DNA of 18,513 nt from Bryobacterales bacterium (GCA_003142355.1 PLMF01000183.1:5809-24321); one strand, 5' to 3'; shown: positions 1 through 8,619, numbered from the stretch's first letter. Made by a program: numbers and translations. The notes: a model not told the origin generated them from the letters alone.

Positions 1-1315
1 TGATCACCCCGTTCGAGACCTTGAGTATCCGGGCGGTATCGTCGTTGATGTAGAGGTTGCCGGCGGAGTCCACCGCGAGTTCCTTGGGATTCCACAACTG
101 GGTGCTGGTGGGCGGGACGTTGTCGCCGCTCACACCGCGCGTCCCGTTCCCCACAACGGTGGTGATCACGCCGTGGGATACCTTGCGCACGCGGTAGTTA
201 TCCAAGTCGGCAATGTAAAGGTTGCCTGCCGAGTCCACGGCCACGCCCATAGGACCTTTCAACTGGGCGCTGGTAGCCGGGCCGCCGTCGCCGCTGAAGC
301 CGGGCGTCCCGTTTCCAGCCACGGTTCTGATCACCCCGTTCGAAACCTCGCGCACCCGATTGTTACCGTAGTCGGCGATGTAAAGGTTGCCGGCGGAGTC
401 TGCGGCCACGCCTTCGATGTAGTTGAACTGGGCGCTGGTGGCCGGGCCGTTGTCGCCCCCGAAGCAACATGTCCCGTTTCCCGCCACCGTGGTGATCACT
501 CCGCCAGACACCTTGCGGACACGGCCATTACCAGTGTCGGCGATGTAGAGGTTGCCGGCGGAGTCCACGGCCACGCCTTGGGGATAGCTCAGCAGAGCGC
601 TGCCAGCCGGGCCGGCGCCCACTACGGTAGTCATCACCCCATTCACGACCTTGCGGATGCGAAAGCTATACGTGTCGGCAATGTAGAGGTTGCCGGCGGA
701 GTCCACGACGATACCTTCGGGATAGTACAATTGGGCGCTGGTGGCCGGGCCGGTGTCGCAGCAACCGGCCAAGCCGCCGCCCGCCACGGTGGTGATCACC
801 CCGTTCGCGACCTTGAGTATCTCGTAGCCATCGTTGAGGTAAAGGTTGCCGGTGGAATCCACGGCGATGTAGCGGGCGCTGAACGGGGCGCCGCTGGCCG
901 TCATGGTGGCGATCACTCCGTTCGCGACCTTGCGCACGCGGGAGTTGCTAGTGTCGGCGATGTAAAGGTTGCCGGCGGAGTCCACGGCGAGGCCGGCGGG
1001 ATCGTTCAACTGCGCGCTGGTGGCCGGGCCGTTATCGCCGCTATAACCTGGCGTCCCGTTCCCCGCGACAAGCGTGAGGATGCCCGTGGTGGCGTCCAGG
1101 CGCAGGACGGCGTTCTGATACGGGAAGAAGACGTTGCCCGCGCGATCGGCTGCAATGTTTTGAGGTGCGTTGGCCACCGGGCTGCCCAGGCTGGCGGCCG
1201 TCCCTGGAATATTGATCGGCAGCCCGCCGCCGGCAATTGTCGATATGGTGTAGCTCTGACCCCATGCGGAACAGCATAGGATCGTGGTGAGAAGAAGAGC
1301 GGGCCTCGTTCGCAT
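1..1315 (-). CDS. Secreted NHL-repeat beta-propeller protein (C-terminus outside the window)
   Basis: Read on the minus strand, an open frame runs from ATG at 1315 to the window edge (438 codons) with no stop, so the protein is partial. It starts with a signal peptide (MRTRPALLL, then a hydrophobic stretch ending near AWGQ, residue ~19). Eight copies of an NHL-type unit follow, each with a core like 'GLAVDSAGNLYIADT..NRVRKV' and, in the longer copies, a linker 'GDNGPATSAQL'. The shared AGNLY codons recur at + positions 1133, 968, 845, 689, 551, 386, 221 and 56. Four intervals are exactly 165 bp (55 codons), and the others are 123, 156 and 138 bp where the linker is shortened or absent; all keep frame. 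NHL repeats form beta-propellers used for protein or ligand binding. In Acidobacteria such proteins are usually exported and of unknown role. No enzyme domain is visible in the part present. Confidence 0.88.
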   Translation of the reverse strand, partial: MRTRPALLLTTILCCSAWGQSYTISTIAGGGLPINIPGTAASLGSPVANAPQNIAADRAGNVFFPYQNAVLRLDATTGILTLVAGNGTPGYSGDNGPATSAQLNDPAGLAVDSAGNLYIADTSNSRVRKVANGVIATMTASGAPFSARYIAVDSTGNLYLNDGYEILKVANGVITTVAGGGLAGCCDTGPATSAQLYYPEGIVVDSAGNLYIADTYSFRIRKVVNGVMTTVVGAGPAGSALLSYPQGVAVDSAGNLYIADTGNGRVRKVSGGVITTVAGNGTCCFGGDNGPATSAQFNYIEGVAADSAGNLYIADYGNNRVREVSNGVIRTVAGNGTPGFSGDGGPATSAQLKGPMGVAVDSAGNLYIADLDNYRVRKVSHGVITTVVGNGTRGVSGDNVPPTSTQLWNPKELAVDSAGNLYINDDTARILKVSNGVI

Positions 1316-1373
1316 TCGTGGAAAACCCCGTGGTGCGGACGCGAACCCTGCTAATAGCGTAGCACCACGTGAA

Positions 1374-1407
1374 TTGAAGCGAAGTTACCGGGGCGCTACA
1401 CTGTAAC
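1374..1407 (+). promoter_or_regulatory. Candidate promoter and small palindrome for the antitoxin gene
   Basis: TTGAAG (1374-1379) and TACACT (1397-1402) are separated by exactly 17 bp, giving a predicted start near 1409 and a leader of about 15 nt before the ATG at 1424. The -10 box is bracketed by a 5-bp inverted repeat, GTTAC (1384-1388) and GTAAC (1403-1407). That position would suit autorepression, which is usual for AbrB-type antitoxins. Seen: the boxes and the repeat. Inferred: their function. Confidence 0.35.
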
Positions 1408-1423
1408 CGGCCGCACCATTTCC

Positions 1424-1744
1424 ATGACCGTCACCGTCAAGAACAAAACGCCGCTCGTGGTCCCTTTGGCTATTCGCCGGCGGGCCGGTCTGAAGAGCGG
1501 CCAGGATCTCGAATTCAAAGTGTCGGGTGGGGTGATCACGATTCTCCCCAAACTGCCAACGGCGGACGATGAATACACGCCCGAGCAACGACGCGTCATC
1601 GATGCCCGGCTCGCCGAAGGCCTGGCGGACGTCGAGGCCGGCCGTACCTTCGGCCCCTTTAACGGCGCCGACGAGATGATCGCCCACATGGAGGCGCGAG
1701 CCGCCAAGAGAACAACCGCTAAAAAGGCCAAACGCTCTCGGTGA
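1424..1744 (+). CDS. AbrB/MazE/SpoVT-family antitoxin (toxin partner lost)
   Basis: The 106-residue protein has a swapped-hairpin AbrB/MazE DNA-binding domain at residues ~1-45: MTVTVKNKTPLVVP, then RRAGLKSGQDLEF, then GGVITILPK. This is the usual pattern of an N-terminal strand, an 'IRRRAGLKSGQ' turn and a C-terminal hydrophobic strand. Residues ~50-90 (YTPEQRRVIDARLAEGL.., DVEAGRTFGPFNGADEMIAH) form an acidic helical tail like those that wrap a type II toxin. The C-terminus is Lys/Arg-rich. Antitoxins of this kind neutralise the toxin and repress their own operon. Its stop codon overlaps a GTG by 4 bp (GTGA, 1741-1744), the standard coupling to a toxin gene, but only the first codons of that gene survive. 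No strong Shine-Dalgarno sequence precedes the ATG. The family call is firm; which toxin it paired with is inferred. Confidence 0.85.
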   Translation: MTVTVKNKTPLVVPLAIRRRAGLKSGQDLEFKVSGGVITILPKLPTADDEYTPEQRRVIDARLAEGLADVEAGRTFGPFNGADEMIAHMEARAAKRTTAKKAKRSR

Positions 1745-1878
1745 AGGTCGATTATTCCGAACGTGCCGGCAGAACCCTGGATGGCCTTACCCCCTCTGGG
1801 CCCGGCGCTGCTGGCGCTACCAACTCCACCGCAGCCCCAACTGCCCCGTCCGCGCCGAGCCCGCCGGCGGGAAGATAG
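1741..1878 (+). pseudogene. Truncated RelE/ParE-like toxin, N-terminal stub
   Basis: A GTG overlapping the antitoxin stop opens a 45-codon frame. Its first ~16 residues (VKVDYSERAGRTLDGL) look like the beta-strand and first helix that begin RelE/ParE-family toxins, typically 'MKV.YSERA...L..LP'. After 'TPSG' the frame becomes a low-complexity Ala/Pro/Ser run to the TAG at 1876-1878. It carries no toxin-like sequence there and lies antisense to the last codons of the TonB receptor gene, which ends at 1817. A complete toxin of this type is roughly 85-100 residues, so the catalytic part is missing. The likely break lies at about 1789-1816. The RelE assignment rests on few residues and could instead be another ParE-like toxin. 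Confidence 0.6.
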
Positions 1879-4800
1879 CGGTTCCCGTAATCGTTCCGCC
1901 GTTGACGTTGTTTACCGTGGTCTGCCCGCCTAGCGGAGTTCCGCCGCCCGTTGGCTCGCCCAGGTTGGTGTGGTTCAACACATTGTGAAACGAGGCCACC
2001 ACGGTGATGGCGCCCATCCGCTCCAGCCGAATTGTCTTCTGCAGCCCCAGGCTGAAGATGATGTATCCCGGCCCTTCGATGATGCCGCGCCCGGCATTGC
2101 CCCACTGCCCGCTGGCGGGCGTCACGAACGCGTTGCGGTCGAACCATTGAGCCTGCGTCCGCGGCATCGCGACGACTCCGGTCGCCAGGTCCGGACGGAA
2201 GCTCGTGAGGTTCACGTTAGTCGGCGCCGTGCCGCTATATACCGGCGTGAACCAGTTGCCGGTGCTCAGATTGCACAGCATGTTGAGCTGCCATCCGCCC
2301 AGCAGCCGGCCCTTGCCCGGCAGTTCGTAGAGCGCCTGGTTCATCCACTGGTGCCGCGGCACGGAATACACGTTGCCGCGGTCGCGCCGTCGGTTGTAAC
2401 TGTTCTCAACCGAGGTGTTCAGCTCGAAATCGCCGCTATCGTCGATGTCGCTGATCTCCTTGGCCCACGTCCAAGTCGAAGTGAACATCAAGCCCCCGCT
2501 GAAGCGCTTACTCGCCTGCGTTTGTAGCCCGCTATAGAGCATGTTGGCCCCGTTGTCGGAGTAAGTGATGTTGGCGAACTGCGGGTACGGTCGCCGCGTG
2601 CTTACGAACGCCACCGTCGACGCCACCGGCTGGTTGGCGTCGCGCCGGTAGGCCAGTTGCGTCCCCTTCGATCCGATATAGCTGATGCGCAGCCCAATGT
2701 TGCGCGTCACCTCGCGCTCTATGGAGAGGCTGTATTGCTGCGCGTAGCTGTTGCGCAGGTTGGGCGCCACCCCGCCCAGCGCCAGCGTTCCCGGCGAGCC
2801 CGGAATCGCGAACGGATTCGCCAGCGTGAACTGCGGCTGTCCGTTCACGAAGCTGTTGGTGCTGACCGTCGTGACTGAGAACGGACCGGCCGACATAGTC
2901 ACTGGGATGTCGCCCGAATAGTGCACGTAGTAAATGCCCCATCCGCCGCGCACCGCCGTCTTCCCGGCCTGGTCCAGCCGCCAGGCGAATCCGAACCGCG
3001 GCGCGAAATTGTTGTAATCCCCCTTGCGTAGCGAACGCCCCACGCCCATCTGGTCGGCGGTCTCGAGCGGAATCGTGGCCGAGGGGAACAGAGCGCTGAT
3101 GTACTTCTTCGCCGCGTCGCTCGGTATCGCGATCTTGCCCGTCGCCAGGTCGAACGAGTAGATATTGTCGTTCAGCGTGTACGCCGGGCCGTTGTATTCG
3201 TACCGCAGCCCGTACATCAGGGTGAGGCGCGGCGTCACTCTGAAATCGTCCTGCGCGTAGCCCGCCCAGTCGCGGAAACGGATGTACTGCGGCTGGTATG
3301 GTTCCATGCGCGTCACCGACTGCGGCAATCCCAGCAGGAAATCCGCGTATGCATTGCCTGTGTACGCGCCCGTGAACGAGTAAGTCCCCAGAATCGGGTT
3401 GCCGGACGTGTTGGGCTGGAACCGGTCGTCGAACCAGTTGACTTCTTCCACGCCGAACTTCATGGCGTGATGCCCGGCGATCCAGCTCAGGTTGTCGGCC
3501 ACCTGCGCGTGCCCGTCGTTCACCGGGTTGAGTAAGTTGATGGCGTTCCCCGTGACTCCCGAGATACTGAAGTAAGGGAGGCTGTTAGTGTAGCCCCGGC
3601 TGGGCAGTCCCCCGACGCCGATCTGGTTCATGAGGCTCTGTCCATCCAGATTCGAGTTGCTGGCCGACACCAGTATCACCACCCCCGCGCGGAATTCGTT
3701 GACCACGTTTGGCCGGATGGTGTGAACATCCCCCAGCGTCCAGAAATTCACGCGGCGGATGTTTTCGGAGGTCCCCGCGGCCGAGGGCGGCAGCGACGAG
3801 CGCGCCCCCGGAATGTGGTAATCGTCCTTCCGGTTCTCATACCGCAGAAACGCCATGTTACGCGCGGTGAAACTGTGGTCCAGCCGGATCTCCTCGGTGC
3901 GGTGTACTTCCGGCCCGTCGAACGACGCGCGATAGTTGGCGGCCGTCAACGAAGCTGCTCCGTAGTTCGGCAGCGGCAGGAAGAGGCTCTGCATTTCGAG
4001 CGCCTGCGGGCTGAGATACCGCGCCAGAATCGTATTCCCGCTGTACGGAGTCGCCCCCGTGAACGGATTCTTGAGAGCCGCCAGGCCCGTGAAATCCCCC
4101 TGCCGCATGGCGGCCGTAGGCACGTTGGGCGAGAACAGGTACGCCGCCGCGCCGCGCATGCCATCGAAATCGAAGAAGAAGAAAGTCCTGTCCCGCTCGA
4201 GCGGCCCGCTCGCGGTCCCGCCGTAGTTGTGCAGGTTCTGGAACGGCTTGGTAGTGGCGAACGTGCTCCTCGCGTCGGTGGCGCTGTTGCGCACGTACCA
4301 GAAGACGCCTCCGTGAAAATGGTTGGCGCCCGATTTCGTCGCCGTGGTCACCGTGCCCATGCCGCCGAACTCCGCGCGCGTCGTGAGCACATTGGCGGTG
4401 AATTCCTGGACCGCCTCCACCGACGGCTGCGATACGTTGTCCGGGCTGCCGAAATTGCCGAACGTGGTCTCGATGCCGTCCACTTTCACCTTGATGCCCG
4501 TCGCGCCCGCGCCCGGCGTCAGCCACTTGGCGCCGTTGCCCACCTGCACCACGCCCGGCACCGTCAGCGGCATGATCGCCGAGATGAGGCCCGAATCGCC
4601 CGAGTTTTTCGAGATGCTGCGCAGGTTGGTGGGCACTTCGACGATCTGCCGCCCGAACAGGCTCGACCCCACCGCCGGCGTTTCCATCTCGATCGCCGCC
4701 GGCGCCGCTTCCGTCACCACCACTTCGGTGGATTCGGCCGCGATCTCGAACGTGAGGTCCTGCCGCACGGTGCGATACGCCTCCACCCCGAACCCGCGCG

Positions 4801-5056
4801 TCTCCAGCGTCCGGAATCCCTTCGCGCCCGCTCCCAGCTTGTAGACGCCCGGCGCCAGGTCCGGGAAGGAGTAGGCGCCGCTGGTGTTGGTCGCGGCCGC
4901 GCGCCGCACCCCGGTATCCTGGTTCGTCAAGGTGACGGAAGCATTCGGGACCGAGCCGCCGGAGGGGTCCGTCGCCACTCCGGTTACAGTCCCCAACGGG
5001 GTTTGGGCCTGCGCCCCGAAGGCGAGCACAAAAAGGATAATGAGAGCCGTTCGCAT
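1817..5056 (-). CDS. Oar-like TonB-dependent outer-membrane receptor with carboxypeptidase-regulatory domain
   Basis: The 1,079-residue protein opens with a signal peptide (MRTALIILFVLAFGAQA, cleavage near residue 18). A carboxypeptidase-regulatory-like beta-sandwich follows at ~20-105 (GTVTGVATDPSGGSVPNASVTLTN.., SGAYSFPDLAPGVYKL). A plug domain occupies ~125-250 (KVDGIETTFGN.., SVEAVQEFTANVLTTRAEFGG.., ATKSGANHFHGGVFWYVRN). A long beta-barrel reaches the C-terminus, which ends in the aromatic outer-membrane insertion signal LGLRWSW. Such Oar-type receptors are expanded in Acidobacteria. They are thought to import or process large substrates using TonB energy, and the substrate cannot be read from sequence. 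No SusD-like partner lies beside it. It is divergent from the PAP2 gene with only 32 bp between start codons, so its promoter must lie partly inside that gene. Its 3' end overlaps the toxin stub. Confidence 0.93.
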   Translation of the reverse strand: MRTALIILFVLAFGAQAQTPLGTVTGVATDPSGGSVPNASVTLTNQDTGVRRAAATNTSGAYSFPDLAPGVYKLGAGAKGFRTLETRGFGVEAYRTVRQDLTFEIAAESTEVVVTEAAPAAIEMETPAVGSSLFGRQIVEVPTNLRSISKNSGDSGLISAIMPLTVPGVVQVGNGAKWLTPGAGATGIKVKVDGIETTFGNFGSPDNVSQPSVEAVQEFTANVLTTRAEFGGMGTVTTATKSGANHFHGGVFWYVRNSATDARSTFATTKPFQNLHNYGGTASGPLERDRTFFFFDFDGMRGAAAYLFSPNVPTAAMRQGDFTGLAALKNPFTGATPYSGNTILARYLSPQALEMQSLFLPLPNYGAASLTAANYRASFDGPEVHRTEEIRLDHSFTARNMAFLRYENRKDDYHIPGARSSLPPSAAGTSENIRRVNFWTLGDVHTIRPNVVNEFRAGVVILVSASNSNLDGQSLMNQIGVGGLPSRGYTNSLPYFSISGVTGNAINLLNPVNDGHAQVADNLSWIAGHHAMKFGVEEVNWFDDRFQPNTSGNPILGTYSFTGAYTGNAYADFLLGLPQSVTRMEPYQPQYIRFRDWAGYAQDDFRVTPRLTLMYGLRYEYNGPAYTLNDNIYSFDLATGKIAIPSDAAKKYISALFPSATIPLETADQMGVGRSLRKGDYNNFAPRFGFAWRLDQAGKTAVRGGWGIYYVHYSGDIPVTMSAGPFSVTTVSTNSFVNGQPQFTLANPFAIPGSPGTLALGGVAPNLRNSYAQQYSLSIEREVTRNIGLRISYIGSKGTQLAYRRDANQPVASTVAFVSTRRPYPQFANITYSDNGANMLYSGLQTQASKRFSGGLMFTSTWTWAKEISDIDDSGDFELNTSVENSYNRRRDRGNVYSVPRHQWMNQALYELPGKGRLLGGWQLNMLCNLSTGNWFTPVYSGTAPTNVNLTSFRPDLATGVVAMPRTQAQWFDRNAFVTPASGQWGNAGRGIIEGPGYIIFSLGLQKTIRLERMGAITVVASFHNVLNHTNLGEPTGGGTPLGGQTTVNNVNGGTITGTAIFPPAGSARTGQLGLRWSW

Positions 5057-5088
5057 ATGGGAACGTCTATTGTGTCACACTGCTGGAC

Positions 5089-5724
5089 ATGGCACGGCTC
5101 TGGCTGGTCGCCGCTCTGGCGCTGATCCTTTTCGGTTGGCTGGCCCGCGAGGTGAAGCGGGGCGATGCCATGCGCCTCGACACGCCCATTCGCAACGCCG
5201 TTCACGCCCGGTCCTTGCCGCCTCTCACCGCCATGATGCGCGGCGTGTCGCTATTGGGCTCCGAGGTCTGCCTGGCGCCGCTCGGCGTCATTTTGGTTTG
5301 GTGGCTGGTGGCCGTGAAACGACGGCGCGCGGCGGTGGTGTTTGCGGTGGCAGCCTTGGGCGCGGAAGCGCTCGATCAAATCCTGAAGTTGCTTTTCAAT
5401 AGGCCGCGGCCCGAGCCTTTCTTCGGGCTTGCCGCACCCATAACTCACAGCTTTCCCAGCGGCCATGCCATGGTGTCTTGCTGCTTCTTCGGCGTGCTGG
5501 CCGTGATTCTGGCCGCGCGGGGTGCCCCCTGGGCCGCGTCGCGCTCGAAGCGAATGGCGATCTTCGCCGTCGCGGCAATCCTCGTCGCCCTGATGGGATT
5601 CTCGCGCGTGTACCTCGGCTTCCACTATCCGACGGATGTGCTGGCGGGCTACGCCGCGGCGGTCGTCTGGCTGGCCGTGGTGCGCACGGCCCTTATGGCG
5701 TTTAAGCCGAAAGTTCTGTTATAG
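5089..5724 (+). CDS. PAP2-superfamily membrane phosphatase
   Basis: The 211-residue integral membrane protein carries the complete three-part PAP2 acid-phosphatase signature. C1 is K100-x6-R107P (KLLFNRPRP), C2 is P123-S-G-H126, and C3 is S172-R173-x5-H179-x3-D183 (SRVYLGFHYPTD). H126 and H179 should be the acid/base and phosphohistidine residues. Hydrophobic segments lie at ~3-20, 62-76, 82-98, 128-143, 157-170 and 184-202, the usual six. These enzymes dephosphorylate lipid phosphates such as undecaprenyl diphosphate or phosphatidate on the outer leaflet. A lipid-carrier recycling role would fit the glycosylation genes downstream, but that is inference. The predicted start gives a natural first membrane helix. 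The 91-bp gap to the next gene contains a 7-bp inverted repeat (5733-5739/5763-5769) without a T-run. Confidence 0.9.
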   Translation: MARLWLVAALALILFGWLAREVKRGDAMRLDTPIRNAVHARSLPPLTAMMRGVSLLGSEVCLAPLGVILVWWLVAVKRRRAAVVFAVAALGAEALDQILKLLFNRPRPEPFFGLAAPITHSFPSGHAMVSCCFFGVLAVILAARGAPWAASRSKRMAIFAVAAILVALMGFSRVYLGFHYPTDVLAGYAAAVVWLAVVRTALMAFKPKVLL

Positions 5725-5815
5725 CGACTTGCCGAGCCGGCGCTCGCACGCGCAAGTGAATGCGGCTCGCCTCGGACAACCTGTTGGTGACCGAATGTGA
5801 TGTAAGCTATTGGAG

Positions 5816-7567
5816 ATGCAACAAATCACCGAGCACGAGGGCGCAGCGTCCGCTGCCGCCCGGTCCGGTGTGTCCGGCAGCTTGCCATTGTTGCGGGCTT
5901 TGTGGTCGGGTGAATGGGCGCGACGGTACGGCCCGTTGGCAGCCGTCGGGCTGGTGCTGTTTATCGGAGCGGTCACCGCTTCGATCGGAGCCATCCACGC
6001 GCGATTATACGGCCACGACATCTTCTTTCTCCTGGATAATGGGTGGAGAGCGCTGCGCGGCGAACGAGTCCACGTGGATTACTCAAGCGCTTGGGGACCC
6101 GTTACCTTCCTGCTGGTGGCGGCCGGACTGGCGGTTTCCGGCGGCAGTGTCGCCACAATCAGCTATGTGAACGCTTTCGTGGCGTCAGTGGCCGGCTTGT
6201 GGGCCGCATGGCTCGCCGCCGGGAGGTCCCGGACCATGACGGCCGTGGCGTTCTCCTGCTTCGTCGCTCTCCTGGTCGCGCCTCCGTTCGCCCTAGGCGA
6301 TCCGCCCATCGCAACGTCCCACGGCATGGTGTACAACCGCTATGGTTACGCGCTGTTGACGATCGTCATACTGGAGTGTTTTCTGCCGGCCGCCGAGAAT
6401 CGCCAAACGCGCCGCCGAGGATCGGTCGAACCGATTCTGACTGGCTGCGCGCTCGGCATCTTGTTGTTCCTGAAGGTCTCCTATTTTCTGGTTGCGCTGC
6501 CTTTTCTGGGAGCTTCCTTCTTATTCCGGACCCCCGGCAGGCGGCGTGCGCTCCTGTGTGCGAGCGGCTTCCTCGGAACGGTTTTGCTCTTTCTTGCATA
6601 CCTGCGGTTCGATGTGAGCGCGATGTGGAGCGATCTGTTCGCCGCCGCCGCCGCCCGAAGCGGCAGCCTCGGTCTAAGGCATAGATCCATGGATCTGCTG
6701 ACCGGAGGCATCGGCCGCGCGGCTCTGCTGGGAGCCATGACCTTCTGGCATCATCGGTCATCCGGTCCCGCGGCAGCCGGGCAGTCGCTGTGGCGCGGGT
6801 GGTGTTATCCGCTCGCTGCCGTGCTGGTGGTGGTTGCCGATACCCTGTTGATTATTACCAACGCGCAGCTATTGTCATACCCCCTCACGGCTGCTTTCGC
6901 GATGGTGTTGCTGCTGTCGATCAAGCCCGTCCCGCGTTCGTCCCCGTCCGCGAGTGCGAGCGAGTCGGGCCTGTTTCTTGTCCTCACCGCCGTGTTGCTT
7001 GCCGTGCCAATGGCCCTGGTGCAGGTCCTGGGCCTCGGTTACGCATTCATCCAGTCGCGAGTCAACCCCGATCCGCCGGGCATACTGCGATTCGAGTCGC
7101 CCCGGTTGCATCCGCTCATACTGTACGATGTCCCGCCCAACGATATCGACAGATACTCCAACGGCCGCGAATATGTCTCCAGCTTGAACGACGGAATCCG
7201 ATTGCTCGCCGCGCACACGCGTCCGGACGAGAAGATTGCGACTCTGGATATGTTCAATCCGTTCTCGTATGCCCTGGGCCGGGAGCCCATCCGGGGCGGC
7301 ATCGCCGCAGCCGCATACCGGTACACGCTGGATGATCGGCATCACCCCTCGCCCTCCCGGTTCTTCGCGGACGCCGCGGTTGTGATGGTGCCGAAGTATC
7401 CTGCTTCGCCCCCCATGTTTTACGACGGTTACCGTAAGATCTACCAGCCGGCGCTGGCGAAGGAGTTCCGTCTCGAAGCCGAATCTTCCAGGTGGCGGCT
7501 GTACCGGCGAGCCGCACGCCAGGACGCGTCTTCAGCTTCGAGCGTCCGGACCGCGGGTTTACACTGA
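5816..7567 (+). CDS. Polytopic membrane protein, GT-C-like (putative lipid-linked sugar transferase)
   Basis: The protein has about 583 residues and roughly ten hydrophobic segments, from residue ~40 to ~405, followed by a soluble C-terminal domain of ~170 residues. After the first helix comes a loop with H67-D68 and 'LLDNGWRALRGERVHVDYSSAWGP'. This resembles the first extracytoplasmic loop of GT-C enzymes, where an acidic residue binds the metal or polyprenyl-phosphate sugar. I cannot place it in a named family, and the GT-C link is inference from topology and this loop. The start is uncertain: an in-frame TTG lies at 5810 and an ATG at 5816, with GGAG touching the ATG, so no good Shine-Dalgarno sequence decides it. 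The stop (7565-7567) overlaps the ATG of the next gene by one base, showing a translationally coupled operon with the GT2 and methyltransferase genes. Confidence 0.78.
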   Translation: MQQITEHEGAASAAARSGVSGSLPLLRALWSGEWARRYGPLAAVGLVLFIGAVTASIGAIHARLYGHDIFFLLDNGWRALRGERVHVDYSSAWGPVTFLLVAAGLAVSGGSVATISYVNAFVASVAGLWAAWLAAGRSRTMTAVAFSCFVALLVAPPFALGDPPIATSHGMVYNRYGYALLTIVILECFLPAAENRQTRRRGSVEPILTGCALGILLFLKVSYFLVALPFLGASFLFRTPGRRRALLCASGFLGTVLLFLAYLRFDVSAMWSDLFAAAAARSGSLGLRHRSMDLLTGGIGRAALLGAMTFWHHRSSGPAAAGQSLWRGWCYPLAAVLVVVADTLLIITNAQLLSYPLTAAFAMVLLLSIKPVPRSSPSASASESGLFLVLTAVLLAVPMALVQVLGLGYAFIQSRVNPDPPGILRFESPRLHPLILYDVPPNDIDRYSNGREYVSSLNDGIRLLAAHTRPDEKIATLDMFNPFSYALGREPIRGGIAAAAYRYTLDDRHHPSPSRFFADAAVVMVPKYPASPPMFYDGYRKIYQPALAKEFRLEAESSRWRLYRRAARQDASSASSVRTAGLH

Positions 7568-8619
7568 TGCCCCCGGCGACTGCTGAAAACTCGCCTCTCC
7601 TGGCGGCCCGGCCCGCAATCGAGAAGCGCCCGGTTCTAGCCCGGTTTCGAGCCATGATGTGGGGAGTGCTCTTTCTCGCCGCCGGGCTCTTGGACTATCT
7701 CCTCGGCGTTTTACTCGCGTCCGTACGCCATCCGTTGGCCGCGTGGCTGCCGGCGGGGAAGATCAGCCTCTTCATGATATGGTACGGCGGCACACCGGTC
7801 GTGGCCGGCATGCTTCTGATCGCATTCGAGGTCGTCGTCCTCGTGCCTCTAAAACGGCGCACCACCGAGGTTCCGTTCGACGTCGTCGGGGAACGCCGCG
7901 TGACGGCGGTCCTCACCGCCTTCAACGACGAGAAGAGCATCGGCGCCGCCGTGCGGGACTTCTCCGCGCACCCGTTGGTGAGGCGCGTACTCGTGATCGA
8001 CAACAACAGCCGCGACGCGACAGCCTGCCGCGCCAGGGAGGCCGGCGCCACTGTCATCGTCCATCGGGAACCCGGCTACGGCCAGTGCGTCTTCCGGGCG
8101 CTCAGCGAGGCTTCGGCCTGCCACGACACGGAGCTCACCCTGCTTTGTGAAGGCGACTGCTCCTTTCGCGCCTTCGACATCGATAAGTTCATGGCCTACG
8201 TCCCGCACGCCCAGATCGTCAACGGCACCCGGATCGTAGAGCAGTTGCGCAGCCCGAGGACCCAACTGACCACTTTCATGTATTATGGCAACTTTGCAGT
8301 GGGCAAACTGCTCGAGTTGAAACACGTCGGCCGCGGCACCCTGACCGACGTCGGCACCACTTACAAGCTGGTTCGCAACTCAGCCCTGGCGAGGCTGCTG
8401 CCGCATTTGAATCCCGAGATCAACCTGGAGTTCAACGCCCACTTTTTGGACACGGCGCTCGACCTCGGGATCGGCGTGGTGGAATGCCCTGTGACATTCC
8501 ACCCGCGCGTCGGCGAGAGCAAGGGCGGCAACCGCAGTAACTGGCGCGCTTTTCAAGTCGGACTGCGCATGACGGCGGGCATCATTTTCGGGTGGAAGCC
8601 GCCGAGACGGAGCCAATGA
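7567..8619 (+). CDS. Glycosyltransferase family 2, membrane-anchored
   Basis: The 350-residue protein has two N-terminal transmembrane helices (~31-52 and ~67-95) followed by a GT-A domain. Nucleotide-sugar-binding motifs are VTAVLTAFNDEKSIG (~112-125), VLVIDNNSRDAT (~141-152) and LLCEGDCSF (~193-200), where E195-G-D197 occupies the metal-binding DxD position. The sequence 'GYGQCVFRAL' resembles the dolichyl/undecaprenyl-phosphate sugar synthase subgroup. The reaction is probably transfer of a sugar from a nucleotide donor to a lipid or glycan acceptor at the cytoplasmic membrane face. ATG at 7567 was chosen over an upstream in-frame start at 7492 because it overlaps the previous stop (TGATG). 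Its own stop overlaps the next ATG by 4 bp (ATGA). Confidence 0.9.
   Translation: MPPATAENSPLLAARPAIEKRPVLARFRAMMWGVLFLAAGLLDYLLGVLLASVRHPLAAWLPAGKISLFMIWYGGTPVVAGMLLIAFEVVVLVPLKRRTTEVPFDVVGERRVTAVLTAFNDEKSIGAAVRDFSAHPLVRRVLVIDNNSRDATACRAREAGATVIVHREPGYGQCVFRALSEASACHDTELTLLCEGDCSFRAFDIDKFMAYVPHAQIVNGTRIVEQLRSPRTQLTTFMYYGNFAVGKLLELKHVGRGTLTDVGTTYKLVRNSALARLLPHLNPEINLEFNAHFLDTALDLGIGVVECPVTFHPRVGESKGGNRSNWRAFQVGLRMTAGIIFGWKPPRRSQ

Noticed and set aside
173..1279. Long plus-strand open frame (368 codons) rich in repeats
   Set aside because: It is the antisense of the NHL-repeat gene. The minus-strand frame has a signal peptide and clear NHL units, while the plus-strand frame shows only the mirrored repeat and no family pattern.
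3722..5125. Plus-strand open frame of 467 codons, very Arg/His-rich
   Set aside because: It lies entirely antisense to the TonB receptor plug and barrel region and into the PAP2 start. The composition is typical of a GC-rich shadow frame.
5733..5769. 7-bp inverted repeat (CGAGCCG/CGGCTCG) after the PAP2 gene as a terminator
   Set aside because: The loop is 23 nt and no T-run follows; chance is likely in GC-rich DNA.
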